Shown here in pieces: positions 18,281 through 27,902 of a stretch of DNA of 64,000 nt. Position 1 is the stretch's first letter. Each line of letters opens with the position of its first letter. The stretch is taken from NCBI GenBank assembly GCA_016711325.1, contig JADJTH010000008.1:620001-684000 (forward strand), read 5' to 3'. Both the position numbers and the translations under genes were made by a program. Below the pieces are notes generated by a model that had not been told where the DNA came from, searched no databases, and was given only the letters and a program-made list of their open reading frames with translations. This stretch comes from Nigerium sp. (GTDB taxonomy: Bacteria; Actinomycetota; Actinomycetes; Propionibacteriales; Propionibacteriaceae).

Positions 18281-18320
18281 GGTGTCCGTGGAGGGGGTCG
18301 AAAGTTACTTCTGGATAGTG
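18281..18320 (+). promoter_or_regulatory. Bipartite conjugation-type promoter/operator, copy B
   Basis: GGTGTCCGTGGAGGG at 18281-18295, 11 nt, then ACTTCTGGATAGTG at 18307-18320. The halves match copy A exactly. TGGATA at 18312-18317 lies only 5 nt before the relaxase ATG at 18323, so if it is the -10 the mRNA would be leaderless. No Shine-Dalgarno is found between it and the ATG. Confidence 0.8.
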
Positions 18321-20915
18321 TGATGAGTCTGCACAAGATCACCGCCGGATCGGGGTATGACTACCTGACCCGGCAGGTCGCCGTGCAGGACACCACCGAG
18401 AAGGGCCACCTCGGACTGGCCTCCTACTACACCGAACGCGGCGAAACCCCCGGCCTCTGGATGGGTTCGGGGATGGCCGGCATCGAAGGCCTGAACGCCG
18501 GCGATCAGGTGACCGCCGAGCAGATGCAGAACCTGTTCGGCGCCGGCCTGCACCCGCTGGCCCAGCGGCGGATGGACGCCCTCCACGGCCCGGGGCTCAC
18601 CGAGGCCGACTACCTGGCGGTGTCCCGGCTGGGGTCGCCGTTCAAGATCCACGCCGGCGATGTGTCGCCGTTCCGCGTCGAGGTCGCCAAACGGCTCGCC
18701 GCGCACAACCTGTTGGAGGGAGCACCGGCCAGGTCGGCGGTCGCCGCTGACGAACGCGCGCGGATCAGAACGCAGGTGGGCCGGGAGTTCTTCCGCGCCG
18801 AGTATGGCCGCGACCCGGTCGACGCCCGTGAGTTGGCGGGGTTGATCGCGAAGCTGTCCCGCCCGCAGACCACGGCGATCGCCGGGTTCGACCTCACCTT
18901 CTCCCCGGTCAAGAGCGTCTCCACCCTGTGGGCGCTCGCGGATCCGCACACGGCGGCGGTCATCGAACGGGCCCACCACGCCGCCGTGGCCGACGCGTTG
19001 AAGCTCATCGAAACCCACGCCCTGTTCACCCGCACCGGCGCCCAGGGCGTCCGTCAGGTCGACGTCCGTGGCCTGGTGGCGGCGGCGTTCACCCACCGCG
19101 ATTCCCGTGCCGGTGACCCCGACCTCCACACCCACGTCGCGGTGGCGAACAAGGTCCAGACCCTCGACGGCCGCTGGCTGTCGATCGACGGCCGGGTGCT
19201 GTTCAAGGCCAAGGTCACCGCCTCAGAGACCTACAACACCGCCCTGGAACGGCATCTGGCGGACGCGTTGGGCGTCCAGTTCGTCGACCGCACCACCCAG
19301 GTCGGACGCCGCCCCGTCCGCGAGATCGACGGCGTCGACCCCGCCCTGAACCGGCGGTGGTCCGCCCGCCGCCGCAGCATCGAACAACGCCAGGCCGAGC
19401 TGGCCACCGACTTCCAGGCCTCCCACGGGCGTCGGCCGACCGCGATCGAGACCCTCGCCCTGGCGCAGCAGGCGAACCTCGAGACCCGGCAGGACAAGCA
19501 CGAACCCCGCACCCTCACCGAACAACGCACCGCGTGGCGGGCCCAAGCCGAGCAGGTCTTGGGCGGACCGGACGGCATCCGGCGGATGATCCACACCGCG
19601 CTGAACCCGACCCGCACCCTCGTACCGGTGCTGGACGAGGCGTGGTTCACCGGCACGGCGGCGTCCATCGTTGCGACGGTGGAGGGGTCGCGGGCGACGT
19701 GGCAGTCCTGGCACGTCCGCGCCGAAGCCCAACGCCGCGCCCGAACCGCCAACGTCCCCACCACGCTGTTGCAGGCGACCGTGGACCGGCTCGTCGCCGT
19801 CGCACTCGCCGAACACTCGACGCCGCTGGCTGTCCCGGACGCCGGCGTCCGCGAGCCGGCGGTGTTGCGGCGGATGGATGGGCAGTCGGTGTACACGGTC
19901 GCGGGGGCCGAATTGTTCACGTCGCCGCGGATCCTCGCCGCCGAACAGCGGCTCGTGGACGCCGCCGCCCGCCGCGACGGAATGGTCGTCGACGAGGCCA
20001 CCATCGCCGTCGCCCTCCTCGAAAGCACCGCGAACGGGGTCGAGTTGAACGCCGGGCAGGTCGCCCTCGTGCGGGCGATGGCCGGCTCCGGTGCCCGCGT
20101 CCAGGTCGCGATCGCCCCCGCCGGCTCGGGGAAGACGACCGCGATGCGGGCCCTCGCTACGGCGTGGACCGAGGCCGGCGGCACCGTCCTGGGCCTCGCA
20201 CCCTCCGCGGCGGCGGCGGCCGCCTTGGGCGCCCAGATCGACACCCACACCGACACCCTCGCCAAACTCACGTGGTCGATCGACCACCAGCAGCTGCCCG
20301 ACTGGGCCGCCCGGATCGGCCCGAAGACCTTGGTGGTGATCGACGAAGCCGGCATGGCCGACACCCTGTCCCTGGACGCCGCGGTCGGTCACATCCTGGC
20401 TCGCGGGAGCAGCGTCCGGCTCATCGGCGACGACCAACAACTCGCCGCCATCGGCGCCGGGGGCGTCCTGCGTGACATCGCCACCCGCCACGGCGCCGCG
20501 CGGCTGAACGAACTCGTCCGCTTCGCCGACCCCGCCGAAGGCGGCGCCAGCCTCGCCCTACGCGAGGGGCAGACCGAAGCGCTCGGCTTCTACCTCGACC
20601 GGCAACGCGTCCACGTCGGCGACCTGGCCACCATCACCAACCAGGTCTTCGACGCCTGGCAAACCGACCACACCGCCGGGTTGGACACGATCATGCTCGC
20701 CCCCACCCGCGACCTCGTCGCCGAACTCAACACCCGCGCCCGCACCCACCGCCTCACCGGCCAGCCCGTCCAACGCGAGGTGGAGCTCGCCGACGGCCTC
20801 ACCGCATCGGTCGGCGACACGATCATCACCCGCACCAACGACCGCCGCCTCCGCGTCAGCCCCACCGACTGGGTGAAGAACGGCGACCGCTGGACCATCA
20901 CCGGCATCACCCCCC

Positions 20916-21956
20916 ACCGGTGGGTTGCGTGCCCTCCACACGCGCAGCCCCCTCAGCGTCGTGTTGCCCGCCGACTATGTGGCCGCGTCGGTGGAACTCG
21001 GGTACGCGTCCACGGTCCACACCGCGCAAGGGGTGTCGGTGGACACGATGCACGGGGTGGCGACCGGTACCGAGGGGCGCCAGCAGCTGTACACGATGCT
21101 CACCCGCGGCCGGCACGCCAACCACGTCTACCTGCAGGTCGTCGGCGACGGCGACCCCCACACGGTGATCCACCCCGACACCGTCCGCCCGCCGACCGCG
21201 ACCGACGTCCTCGAACAGATCCTCGCCCGCGACACCGCCCCCACCTCCGCCACCTCGCTGCAACAACAACTCAACGACCCGCGGATCCGGCTCGGACAGG
21301 CCGTCGCCCGCTACACCGACTCCCTGTCGGTGGCCGCCGAGGACCTCGCCGGCGACCTCGCCGTCCGCGCCCTGGAGCGTCGCGTCGACCAGCTGCTGCC
21401 CGGCGTCCCCTGGTGTGACGCCTGGCCCGCGCTGCGCGCCCACCTGCTGTTGATCGCCGCCGATGGCCACGACCCGATCACCGAACTGCGTGCGGTTGCG
21501 GTCGGCACTGACCTCACCGGAGCCACAGATCCCGCGGCCGTCCTCAACTGGCGCCTCGACGCCACCAGCCTGCGGAACACCACCCCCGGCCCCCTGCCGT
21601 GGCTCCACAACGTCCCCAGCCGGCTCCGCAAACACCCCGACTGGGGCAGCTACCTTGAGGCGCGGGCACGGCTCGTCGCCGACCTCGCCGACACCGTCCA
21701 CCAACAAGCGCTCACCACGACCCGGACTCCGGCGTGGTTGGCGTCCTGCCTGGGGCAGCCGACCGGGCAGACGATCGCCGACCTAACCGTGTGGCGTGCC
21801 GCCGTGAACGTGCCGGACGCCGACACCCGACCCACCGGCGAACGGCAACTCCCCAAGGCCGCCCGCCGCTGGCAACGCCACCTCGACCGCCGCCTCACCG
21901 GCGACCACCAGCCCGCCCTCGCCGAATGGGGACCCCTCCTCCACCAGCTGGCCCCC
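20916..21956 (+). pseudogene. Helicase C-terminal piece of the broken relaxase
   Basis: This is the second-frame segment of the relaxase gene. It opens GLRALHTRSPLSVVLPADYV and contains STVHTAQGVSVDTMHG and LYTMLTRGRHANHVYLQVV, the C-terminal motifs of RecD/TraI-type superfamily I helicases (motifs V-VI). Codon use matches the upstream part. It has no credible start of its own and only makes sense fused to the preceding frame. Confidence 0.8.
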
Positions 21957-22290
21957 ACATTGCCGGCGATGAGTTCACCCCGCTGCTCGCCCAACGCCTC
22001 GCCCAGTTGTCGGCGTCCGGCATCAACGCCCGCACCCTCCTCCACGCCGCGGCCAGCGAAGGTGTCCTGCCCGACGACCACGCCGCCGCCGCCATGTGGT
22101 GGCGGATCGCCCGCCAGCTCACCCCCGCCGTCGCCGCCGCCCTCGACACCGACCAACCACTGGCCACCCCGTGGACCACCACACTGGCCGACACCATCGG
22201 CGCCGCCCGTGCGATGGAGCTGCAGTCGAGTCGTTGGTGGCCGGCCCTGATCGCCGCTGTCGACCACGGCGTCCGCCAAGGCTGGACCCC

Positions 22291-23814
22291 ACCGACCTGC
22301 TCACCACCACCCCCATCGGCGGAGGTCAGGTAGACGAATGCCTCGCCCTGGTGTGGCGAATCTCGACGCTGACCCACCCGCCTGTCGGGTTCGAGGACGC
22401 GGACGCCGGCGTGCCGCACCCCGACGACGAACCTCCCGCTGACCTGTGGGACGACTACCAACCCACCAGCCCGATCCTCCTCGGCGACCCCCCCGACCAC
22501 GCCACAGCCACCCACGGCGTAGACCCGATCGAGCCTGTCCAGGGCCTCGCCGATGCCGACGATGAGGGCCCGAGCCTGGCGTGGCAGGCGATCATCCGGG
22601 AGTCCCTCGGCGTGCCCGAACCCACCCGCTACGACCTCGAGAAGCAGTTCGCCCGCGCCGACGCGTGGCGCGGCAGCCCCCACACCCCCGAACGCCTCGC
22701 CGCGGTGAACCGGCTCACCGCCGACTTCTACCAGGCCTGCTACGCCGACTCGTGGGCGAGGCCCTACCTCACCGCACGGTTCGGCGTCGACCTCACCGGC
22801 CACCCCGACCTACAGGCCGGCTACGCCCCCGCCGGCTGGACCACCCTTGTCACCCACCTGCGCCGCCAAGGGGTGTCGGAGACCGAGATGCTCGCCGCCG
22901 GCGTCGCGACCACGGCGTCCACCGGCCGGCTCATCGACCGCTTCCGCGACCGCGCAGTCTTCCCGATCCGCCACGACGGCGTCATCCTCGGGTTCGTCGG
23001 ACGCCGCCACCCCGACCGTACGGACGATGACAAGGCTGGCCCGAAGTACCTCAACACCGCCGACACCCTGCTGTTCCACAAGGGCGACCAGCTCTTCGCC
23101 ACCGGCACCCTCAACGCCAGCGCCACCCCCGTCATCGTCGAAGGACCCATGGACGCCATCGCCGTCACCCTCGCCGGCAACGGTACGTACGTCGGGGTCG
23201 CACCGCTCGGGACGTCCCTCACCGACGATCAGGCTGCCCAACTCTCCCAGCTTGGGCACCGGACGCCGATCGTCGCCACCGACGCCGACCTCGCCGGCCG
23301 CGTCGCCGCCGAACGCGACTACTGGATCCTCACCCCCTACGGCCACGACCCCCGCCACGCCGAGCTCCCCGACGGCACCGACCCCGCCGACCTCATCGCC
23401 ACCGGACGAGGCAGGGTTCTCGCTGAGGCGCTCGAGCACGCGAGGCCTCTCGCCGAGCAGCTGGTTGACGAACGCTTCGCCCACCTCCCCGCCAGCGAAG
23501 CCGCGGTGGAAGCCCTCCGCGTCATCGCCGCCACCCCACCCGAACGCTGGGAGACCGCCACCCAGGACATCGCCGAACGCCTCGGACTCCCCGCCAGCCT
23601 GCTCCGCACCGCCCTCCACGACCTCGTCGAGGGCTGGAACCGCGACCCCCGAGGAGCCGCCCAGACCGCGCTCCGCGACGTCAACCAGGTCAAGAACCGG
23701 TTCGCGAAAGCCGAGGCCAACAGCGTCCACGAGACCGTGGACAGCCGACCGGTCCGGACTCGGACTGACCTGCCGACGCCGACACCGAGCCCTGCTCGCA
23801 CCGTCGATTGGTAG
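22291..23814 (+). CDS. Toprim/DnaG-like primase segment of the relaxase fusion
   Basis: The third frame of the relaxase gene, about 500 residues. FRDRAVFPIRHDGVILGFVGRR and GPKYLNTADTLLFHKGDQLF match the DnaG catalytic core, and VIVEGPMDAIAVTLAG plus PIVATDADLAGRVAAERDYW are the Toprim Glu and Asp motifs. A helical tail (AERLGLPASLLRTALHDLV) resembles DnaG C-terminal regions. No Shine-Dalgarno start is evident, so it is probably made only as part of the fusion unless internal initiation occurs. Toprim primases let a conjugative element prime its strand in the recipient without host DnaG. Confidence 0.75.
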   Translation, partial: TDLLTTTPIGGGQVDECLALVWRISTLTHPPVGFEDADAGVPHPDDEPPADLWDDYQPTSPILLGDPPDHATATHGVDPIEPVQGLADADDEGPSLAWQAIIRESLGVPEPTRYDLEKQFARADAWRGSPHTPERLAAVNRLTADFYQACYADSWARPYLTARFGVDLTGHPDLQAGYAPAGWTTLVTHLRRQGVSETEMLAAGVATTASTGRLIDRFRDRAVFPIRHDGVILGFVGRRHPDRTDDDKAGPKYLNTADTLLFHKGDQLFATGTLNASATPVIVEGPMDAIAVTLAGNGTYVGVAPLGTSLTDDQAAQLSQLGHRTPIVATDADLAGRVAAERDYWILTPYGHDPRHAELPDGTDPADLIATGRGRVLAEALEHARPLAEQLVDERFAHLPASEAAVEALRVIAATPPERWETATQDIAERLGLPASLLRTALHDLVEGWNRDPRGAAQTALRDVNQVKNRFAKAEANSVHETVDSRPVRTRTDLPTPTPSPARTVDW

Positions 23815-23889
23815 ACCGGTCAACGCGGGCCGCCCGCCCGCCGGCCCATGTGAAGACGCGGACGCTCTTGCGTAGGGGACGATGGGGCC

Positions 23890-25167
23890 ATGGCGAACTG
23901 GTCTTCCTTGCGCGACGCCCTTTGTGACGTCGAGCACCAGATCACGTTCACCTGGGCTGAGCTTGACGAGATGGTCGGCGGCCTCCCCCCGTCCGCCTAC
24001 AAGCATGCGGCCTTCTGGAAGGGGGCCCGCAGCGGCTGGCCCGGTTTCACCACGACCACGGTGGGAGTCGGGCACTCGGTGACCTTCGTCCGCAGCGGCC
24101 CCTCGGGCGAGCGTGTCCCACCTCCCAGCCCGACGCCTCAGGTCACGAGCGCACCCGCCCAGACCCGCCCCGCCGACATAATCCTGGTGAGCTGCGTCAA
24201 GGAGAAACGCGCTGATCCCGCCCCAGCGAAGGACCTGTACACCTCGCCGCTGTTCGGCAAGGAACGGCGCCACGCCGAATCCTCGGGCAAGCCGTGGTTC
24301 ATCCTGTCCGCGAAACATGGCCTGGTGGCCCCCGACCACGTCCTTGAACCTTACGAGCTGCGACTCTCAGACACCCCGCGCACCTATCAACACGCCTGGG
24401 GCCTCAACGTGGTTCGGCAACTCGAGGATGCTGCCGGGCCGCTTACCGGCAAGACGATCGAAGTGCACGCCGGTGCCGCCTACACCGACGCGATCCGCGC
24501 GCTTCTCCTCGGCGCCGGGGCCCATGTGATCGAGCCGCTGGCAGGTCTGACACTCGGCCAGCGCCTCGCCTGGTACGCACGTGCACCCGACTCCTCAGAC
24601 TCGCCCGCCGTGGAGACTGCGCCGGGCATCGACGGTCTGGTCGAGCGGCTCCGGGACGAGACCCGCGCCCAAACCCCTGCCGTGTTCCTCGCCACCCACG
24701 GCGTGGACACGCGCCGGCCGGGTCTCTACAGCTGGTGGGTAGACCCCGCCGGGGCCGTCGACCTCACCACGGGACTCGAAGCCCGGATCGAACCAGGACT
24801 GATCTATGCCGGGCTTGCGGGCGCGACCCGGACGAAGAGCGGGAAGAAGTCCACCAATACCCTGTGGGGACGGATCCGCGGGATGCACCTCGGGGGCAAC
24901 CACAACTTCTCCACCTTCAGACTCAGTCTGGGCTCCATCCTCGCGGCAGCGCGCCACGCCCAACGCATCGATGAGGACGCACTGACGGAGTGGATGCACC
25001 AACACCTTCGCCTCATCGCCGTCCCCGTCGACGACCCCGATGGGCTCGACGCCCTCGAGACCGAAATCCTGACCGCCCTCGATCCCCCACTCAACCTCCA
25101 CAAGCGGCCGAAGAGCGACGCGAGAACGCGCTTGAGCCAATTGCGACGTCAGCACAGGCCGGGCTAG
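23890..25167 (+). CDS. DUF6884 protein with C-terminal GIY-YIG-like domain
   Basis: 425 aa in three parts. Residues 1-70 (ITFTWAELDEMVGGLPPSAY, FWKGARSGWPGF) resemble a small DUF7662-type DNA-binding-like domain. Residues 95-230 match DUF6884: IILVSCVKEKR, LYTSPLF, WFILSAKHGLVAPD. Residues 270-420 have GLYSWWVD, GLIYAG and RIRGMHLGGNHNFSTFRLSL, a GIY-YIG-like nuclease core. The frame is intact. It starts 75 bp after the primase. The combination suggests a DNA-cleaving accessory function, perhaps defence or competition between elements; the role is inferred. Confidence 0.7.
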   Translation: MANWSSLRDALCDVEHQITFTWAELDEMVGGLPPSAYKHAAFWKGARSGWPGFTTTTVGVGHSVTFVRSGPSGERVPPPSPTPQVTSAPAQTRPADIILVSCVKEKRADPAPAKDLYTSPLFGKERRHAESSGKPWFILSAKHGLVAPDHVLEPYELRLSDTPRTYQHAWGLNVVRQLEDAAGPLTGKTIEVHAGAAYTDAIRALLLGAGAHVIEPLAGLTLGQRLAWYARAPDSSDSPAVETAPGIDGLVERLRDETRAQTPAVFLATHGVDTRRPGLYSWWVDPAGAVDLTTGLEARIEPGLIYAGLAGATRTKSGKKSTNTLWGRIRGMHLGGNHNFSTFRLSLGSILAAARHAQRIDEDALTEWMHQHLRLIAVPVDDPDGLDALETEILTALDPPLNLHKRPKSDARTRLSQLRRQHRPG

Positions 25168-25260
25168 CCAGGCGCCCGAGCCGCTCCAGAGGGCCCAGCG
25201 AGATACCACCTCGATGCCTTGACTCCCCTGCCCGACGCCGCGGGCCCTAGCGTGAACCTC

Positions 25261-25512
25261 ATGGGTGGACCCACGGAACCACGCGAAGTCCCGACGAAGG
25301 CTGGCCGCGCCCAAGATCCAGCCACGTGCCCGACCTGCGGTTCCTCCACGTGGCTGCCCATCGTCTACGGGCAACCGGATCATGAGTTGTTCCTGGCCGC
25401 CCAGCAGCAGAAAGTAGAGCTCGGCGGGTGTTGCATCAGCAACGACTCCCCCACACGCCGCTGTCGAGCCTGCTCACGAACCTGGCGACACGTCCCCCTC
25501 GCGGACGCGTGA
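25261..25512 (+). CDS. Small zinc-ribbon protein
   Basis: 83 aa starting MGGPTEPREVP at ATG 25261. CPTCGSS near residue 25 and CRAC near residue 71 form a likely treble-clef or rubredoxin-like zinc site, with GGCCIS between them. The core LPIVYGQPDHELFLAAQQ is typical of small actinobacterial zinc-ribbon proteins of unknown function. The 14 upstream in-frame residues are less plausible. Confidence 0.75.
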   Translation: MGGPTEPREVPTKAGRAQDPATCPTCGSSTWLPIVYGQPDHELFLAAQQQKVELGGCCISNDSPTRRCRACSRTWRHVPLADA

Positions 25513-25713
25513 GCGACATGACTCAACACCTTCCCGGGGGTCGGCTTGCCGGAGGAGTCGGGCGAAGCTTGCTGAAAGTGCCGCGAAGTTGTCGTACGCG
25601 AGGTTGTCGTCGTGGTGCAGGCTGTACCTAACTTTGCCCGCCGGAGCAGGCCGTCGCGAGCCTGCTGGCGCGCTGCGGCCACGATTGGGGCCGGGCGACT
25701 GGTGGCGCCGTGG

Positions 25714-26636
25714 CTATCGGCTCACGCGCAACACGATCTTCCCCGGGACGTGGCCGCCCTGCGAGAGCCGGAGGGCGTCGGCCACGTCGGCGAGGTCGAA
25801 GGACTGCGCGACGCGAATCGCAAGGTCCCCTGAATCCACCAGACCGGCCAGGTGTGCCAGGTCCGCGGCGTCCGGACGCACCCACATCCACGACCCGCCC
25901 ACCTCGATCACGCTGCTGTCAGCGATGGAGGCATGGCGTCCCCCCGACGCAAGCACCGCCGTGGTGACCTCCCGGACACCGCCCGCGAAGTCAGCGACCA
26001 CGTGGACGCCTTCGGGGGCCAACGCCCGAACCCGCTCAGCAAGCCCGTCCCCGTACACCAATGGCTCGGCACCCAGCGTCCGGAGCAGGTCATGGTTGGC
26101 CTCCGACGCCGTGGCCAGAACCCGCGCGCCCGCCCGACGAGCCAACTGGACACCGACCTGGCCGACCCCACCGGCACCGCCGTGGACCAAAACGGTCTGA
26201 CCGGAGGCCACCCCCAGTCGACGCACCACCTGATAGGCGGTCAGCCCCGCCAACGGGAGACCGGCCGCGGCATCCCAATCGAGCAAAGCCGGCTTACGGG
26301 CCAGCGTCCGAACGGGCGCACTGACGTACTCGGCGTACGTACCACCGGAGACGCAATCCTTGCGGACGTAGCCGATGACCTCATCGCCGACCGCGTACTC
26401 GGGGACGTCGATACCGACGGCGCTGACAACACCCGCCACGTCCCAACCAGGCGTGACGGGGAACACGAAGTCCAGCAGGGCGTCCAGCCCGCCGCTCATC
26501 AGCTTCCAGTCCACAGGGTTCACCCCGCTGACCGAACCTCGACGAGCACCTCACCCGGCCCCACCTTGGGCAGCGGACGCTCAACGATATGCAGCCGCTC
26601 CACACCCCCGAACGTGTCGTAAACGACAGCCCTCAT
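25714..26636 (-). pseudogene. Zinc-independent MDR family NADP-dependent oxidoreductase, frameshifted
   Basis: A quinone-oxidoreductase-like medium-chain reductase. ATG 26636 (GAGGAGCGAGG upstream) gives MRAVVYDTFGGVERLHIVER up to VRSAG, then a stop. The next frame carries NPVDWKL, GWDVAGVV, the NADP loop HGGAGGVGQVGVQLARRAG and the full C-terminus. One missing base in the C-run 26523-26526 (plus strand) separates them; adding it gives 307 aa, the usual length. The zinc-binding cysteines of alcohol dehydrogenases are absent, as expected for this subgroup. It would reduce quinones or enones with NADPH if intact. Confidence 0.85.
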
Positions 26637-27031
26637 CCTCGCTCCTCACTCTCATCCCCCGACGCCGACGCGAGCACCAGCGTCCCCACGATCCACCGCG
26701 GGCAGCACCCATGCCGCACCCGGTCCAGGCCAGACCGTGGCGCATCCGCTACCCCCAGGCCAGCACGTCCTAGTGACACACACTGGTCGCACACCCATGG
26801 GCCAGGACTGACTGGCCGGGGCCCGGCAAGGTTCGCGGTCGCGCCGCAAACTCATCAACAGGCGGAACGCTACCCTCGCTCACCCCGCTGGCAATAGCGC
26901 CGGCGGTGCGCGAACGTCACGCCTCGTGGCTGTCCTCGACTTCAGTGCGGCAGTCACGCAATCACTCGGGGTGGTTTTTCCTCGAACCCCAGTAGCCGCC
27001 AGCATCAATCGAGGCGGGAGTCCCAGGCGCC
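26637..27031 (+). other. Gap without a recognisable gene
   Basis: About 395 bp. Open frames cross it on both strands but lack family motifs or ribosome-binding sites. No convincing promoter or terminator was identified. Confidence 0.5.
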
Positions 27032-27550
27032 GTGGGGGTTGCAGGCGCCCTACTCTCCACCCATTTGGTACTCGAGAGCCTGACGGACCAATCCTATGAC
27101 GTAGCTGAGGTCGGATTCCTCGTCCAGCCCCACCTCGGTCGGCCCATTGCCCCAGTGGCCCTTGCGCTGACATCCCAAGCAAGGTCGCGCTCGTCGCGAA
27201 GTAACCCTTACGGAGTCGGCTACTCCGGTGAGCAGATCGTAGAGCGGAAGCTGACGTGCCCGTGCTGCAGGACTGAGTTCCTGTGGGAAGGCCCCGAGAA
27301 ACTCCAGAAGCAGGAGCACACTTGCACCCCCTGCGAACGACACTCACGCACCACCACCCTGGCCGAAGAGCTGGAGACACTCCGCGAGCATGACCAGCGG
27401 CTACCCAACCTCGTACATGAAGCACGAGACATGGCGCGCAACGCGCAGACAGAGCTCGCTGACCGCAAGCAGATGGACGCCGAACGGCGAGCGCAGGTGC
27501 GCGGTGCCCTCTCCTCACGTGACCCGAGGGCTGTGCGGTTGCGGCAATAG
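27032..27550 (+). CDS. Hypothetical zinc-ribbon/coiled-coil protein, start uncertain
   Basis: The convincing part begins near 27230: LTCPCCRTEFLW and HTCTPCERH give two cysteine pairs, followed by a coiled coil (LAEELETLREHDQRLPNLV, then DMARNAQTELADRKQ). The first 65 residues from GTG 27032 have weaker composition and no clear ribosome-binding site, so the true start may be further downstream or the gene may be a remnant. The family is not recognised. Confidence 0.4.
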   Translation: MGVAGALLSTHLVLESLTDQSYDVAEVGFLVQPHLGRPIAPVALALTSQARSRSSRSNPYGVGYSGEQIVERKLTCPCCRTEFLWEGPEKLQKQEHTCTPCERHSRTTTLAEELETLREHDQRLPNLVHEARDMARNAQTELADRKQMDAERRAQVRGALSSRDPRAVRLRQ

Positions 27551-27588
27551 GGGTTGCGACGTCGCCCACCTCATCTCGAAGGTAAGGG

Positions 27589-27726
27589 ATGAGCAACGCA
27601 AGCGACAGCTGGGCGAACTGCTGGAAGGACGATGACGATTTCGATGAGTGGCTCGCGGACCATTCGGCCCGCCTAGATCGGATGAGCAGTCGTGCGCGTT
27701 CCACGGAGCCCCGCTGGCGCGCATAG
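27589..27726 (+). CDS. Possible 45-aa acidic small protein
   Basis: ATG 27589 follows AAGG about 6 bp upstream and opens MSNASDSWANCWKDDDDFDE, ending in TEPRWRA. It is highly acidic in the middle with Trp residues. No homologue is recognised. It may be real because it has a spaced ribosome-binding site and sits 38 bp after the zinc-ribbon gene, but short frames like this also arise by chance. Confidence 0.3.
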   Translation: MSNASDSWANCWKDDDDFDEWLADHSARLDRMSSRARSTEPRWRA

Positions 27727-27902
27727 CTGGCACCTCCTGGCCCTGTTGTCGTCACGTCTGCGAGCACGATCGACTGCACGGGCGCGGTGCGGCCAGAACA
27801 GGACGTGCCCGACCCTCACGCACGGGCTGGACGCGACGAGCCGTGGCAACGTTCGGGGTGTCGGTCTGCCGAGGTGTTCAATGCTGCTCCAAACTGGGAT
27901 CC

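Larger units (their letters stand above)
18323..23814 (+). pseudogene. MobF relaxase-helicase-primase fusion, broken by three single-base indels
   Basis: Starts MSLHKITAGSGYDYLTRQVA, with the MobF catalytic tyrosine region. FDLTFSPVKSVSTLWALA and the metal-binding DPDLHTHVAVANKV complete the TrwC-like relaxase in the first 330 residues. A RecD/TraI-like helicase follows: APAGSGKTT (Walker A), LVVIDEAGMAD (Walker B), GDDQQLAAIGAGG. A Toprim primase region ends the protein. Indels are one extra C in the C-run 20910-20915, one missing C at 21952-21956 and one missing C at 22287-22290. Repairing all three gives one uninterrupted 1830-aa reading frame. The protein would nick oriT, unwind the transferred strand and prime its complement. 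As read, the frame stops at 21418. Confidence 0.9.

Noticed and set aside
20925..22250. Separate complete gene downstream of the relaxase
   Set aside because: It has no proper start and its first residues continue the helicase motifs of the upstream frame; it is a frameshift product.
26880..27779. 300-aa minus-strand open frame
   Set aside because: Arg/Ser-rich composition, no recognisable domain, and it opposes the zinc-ribbon/coiled-coil frame, which has better motifs.
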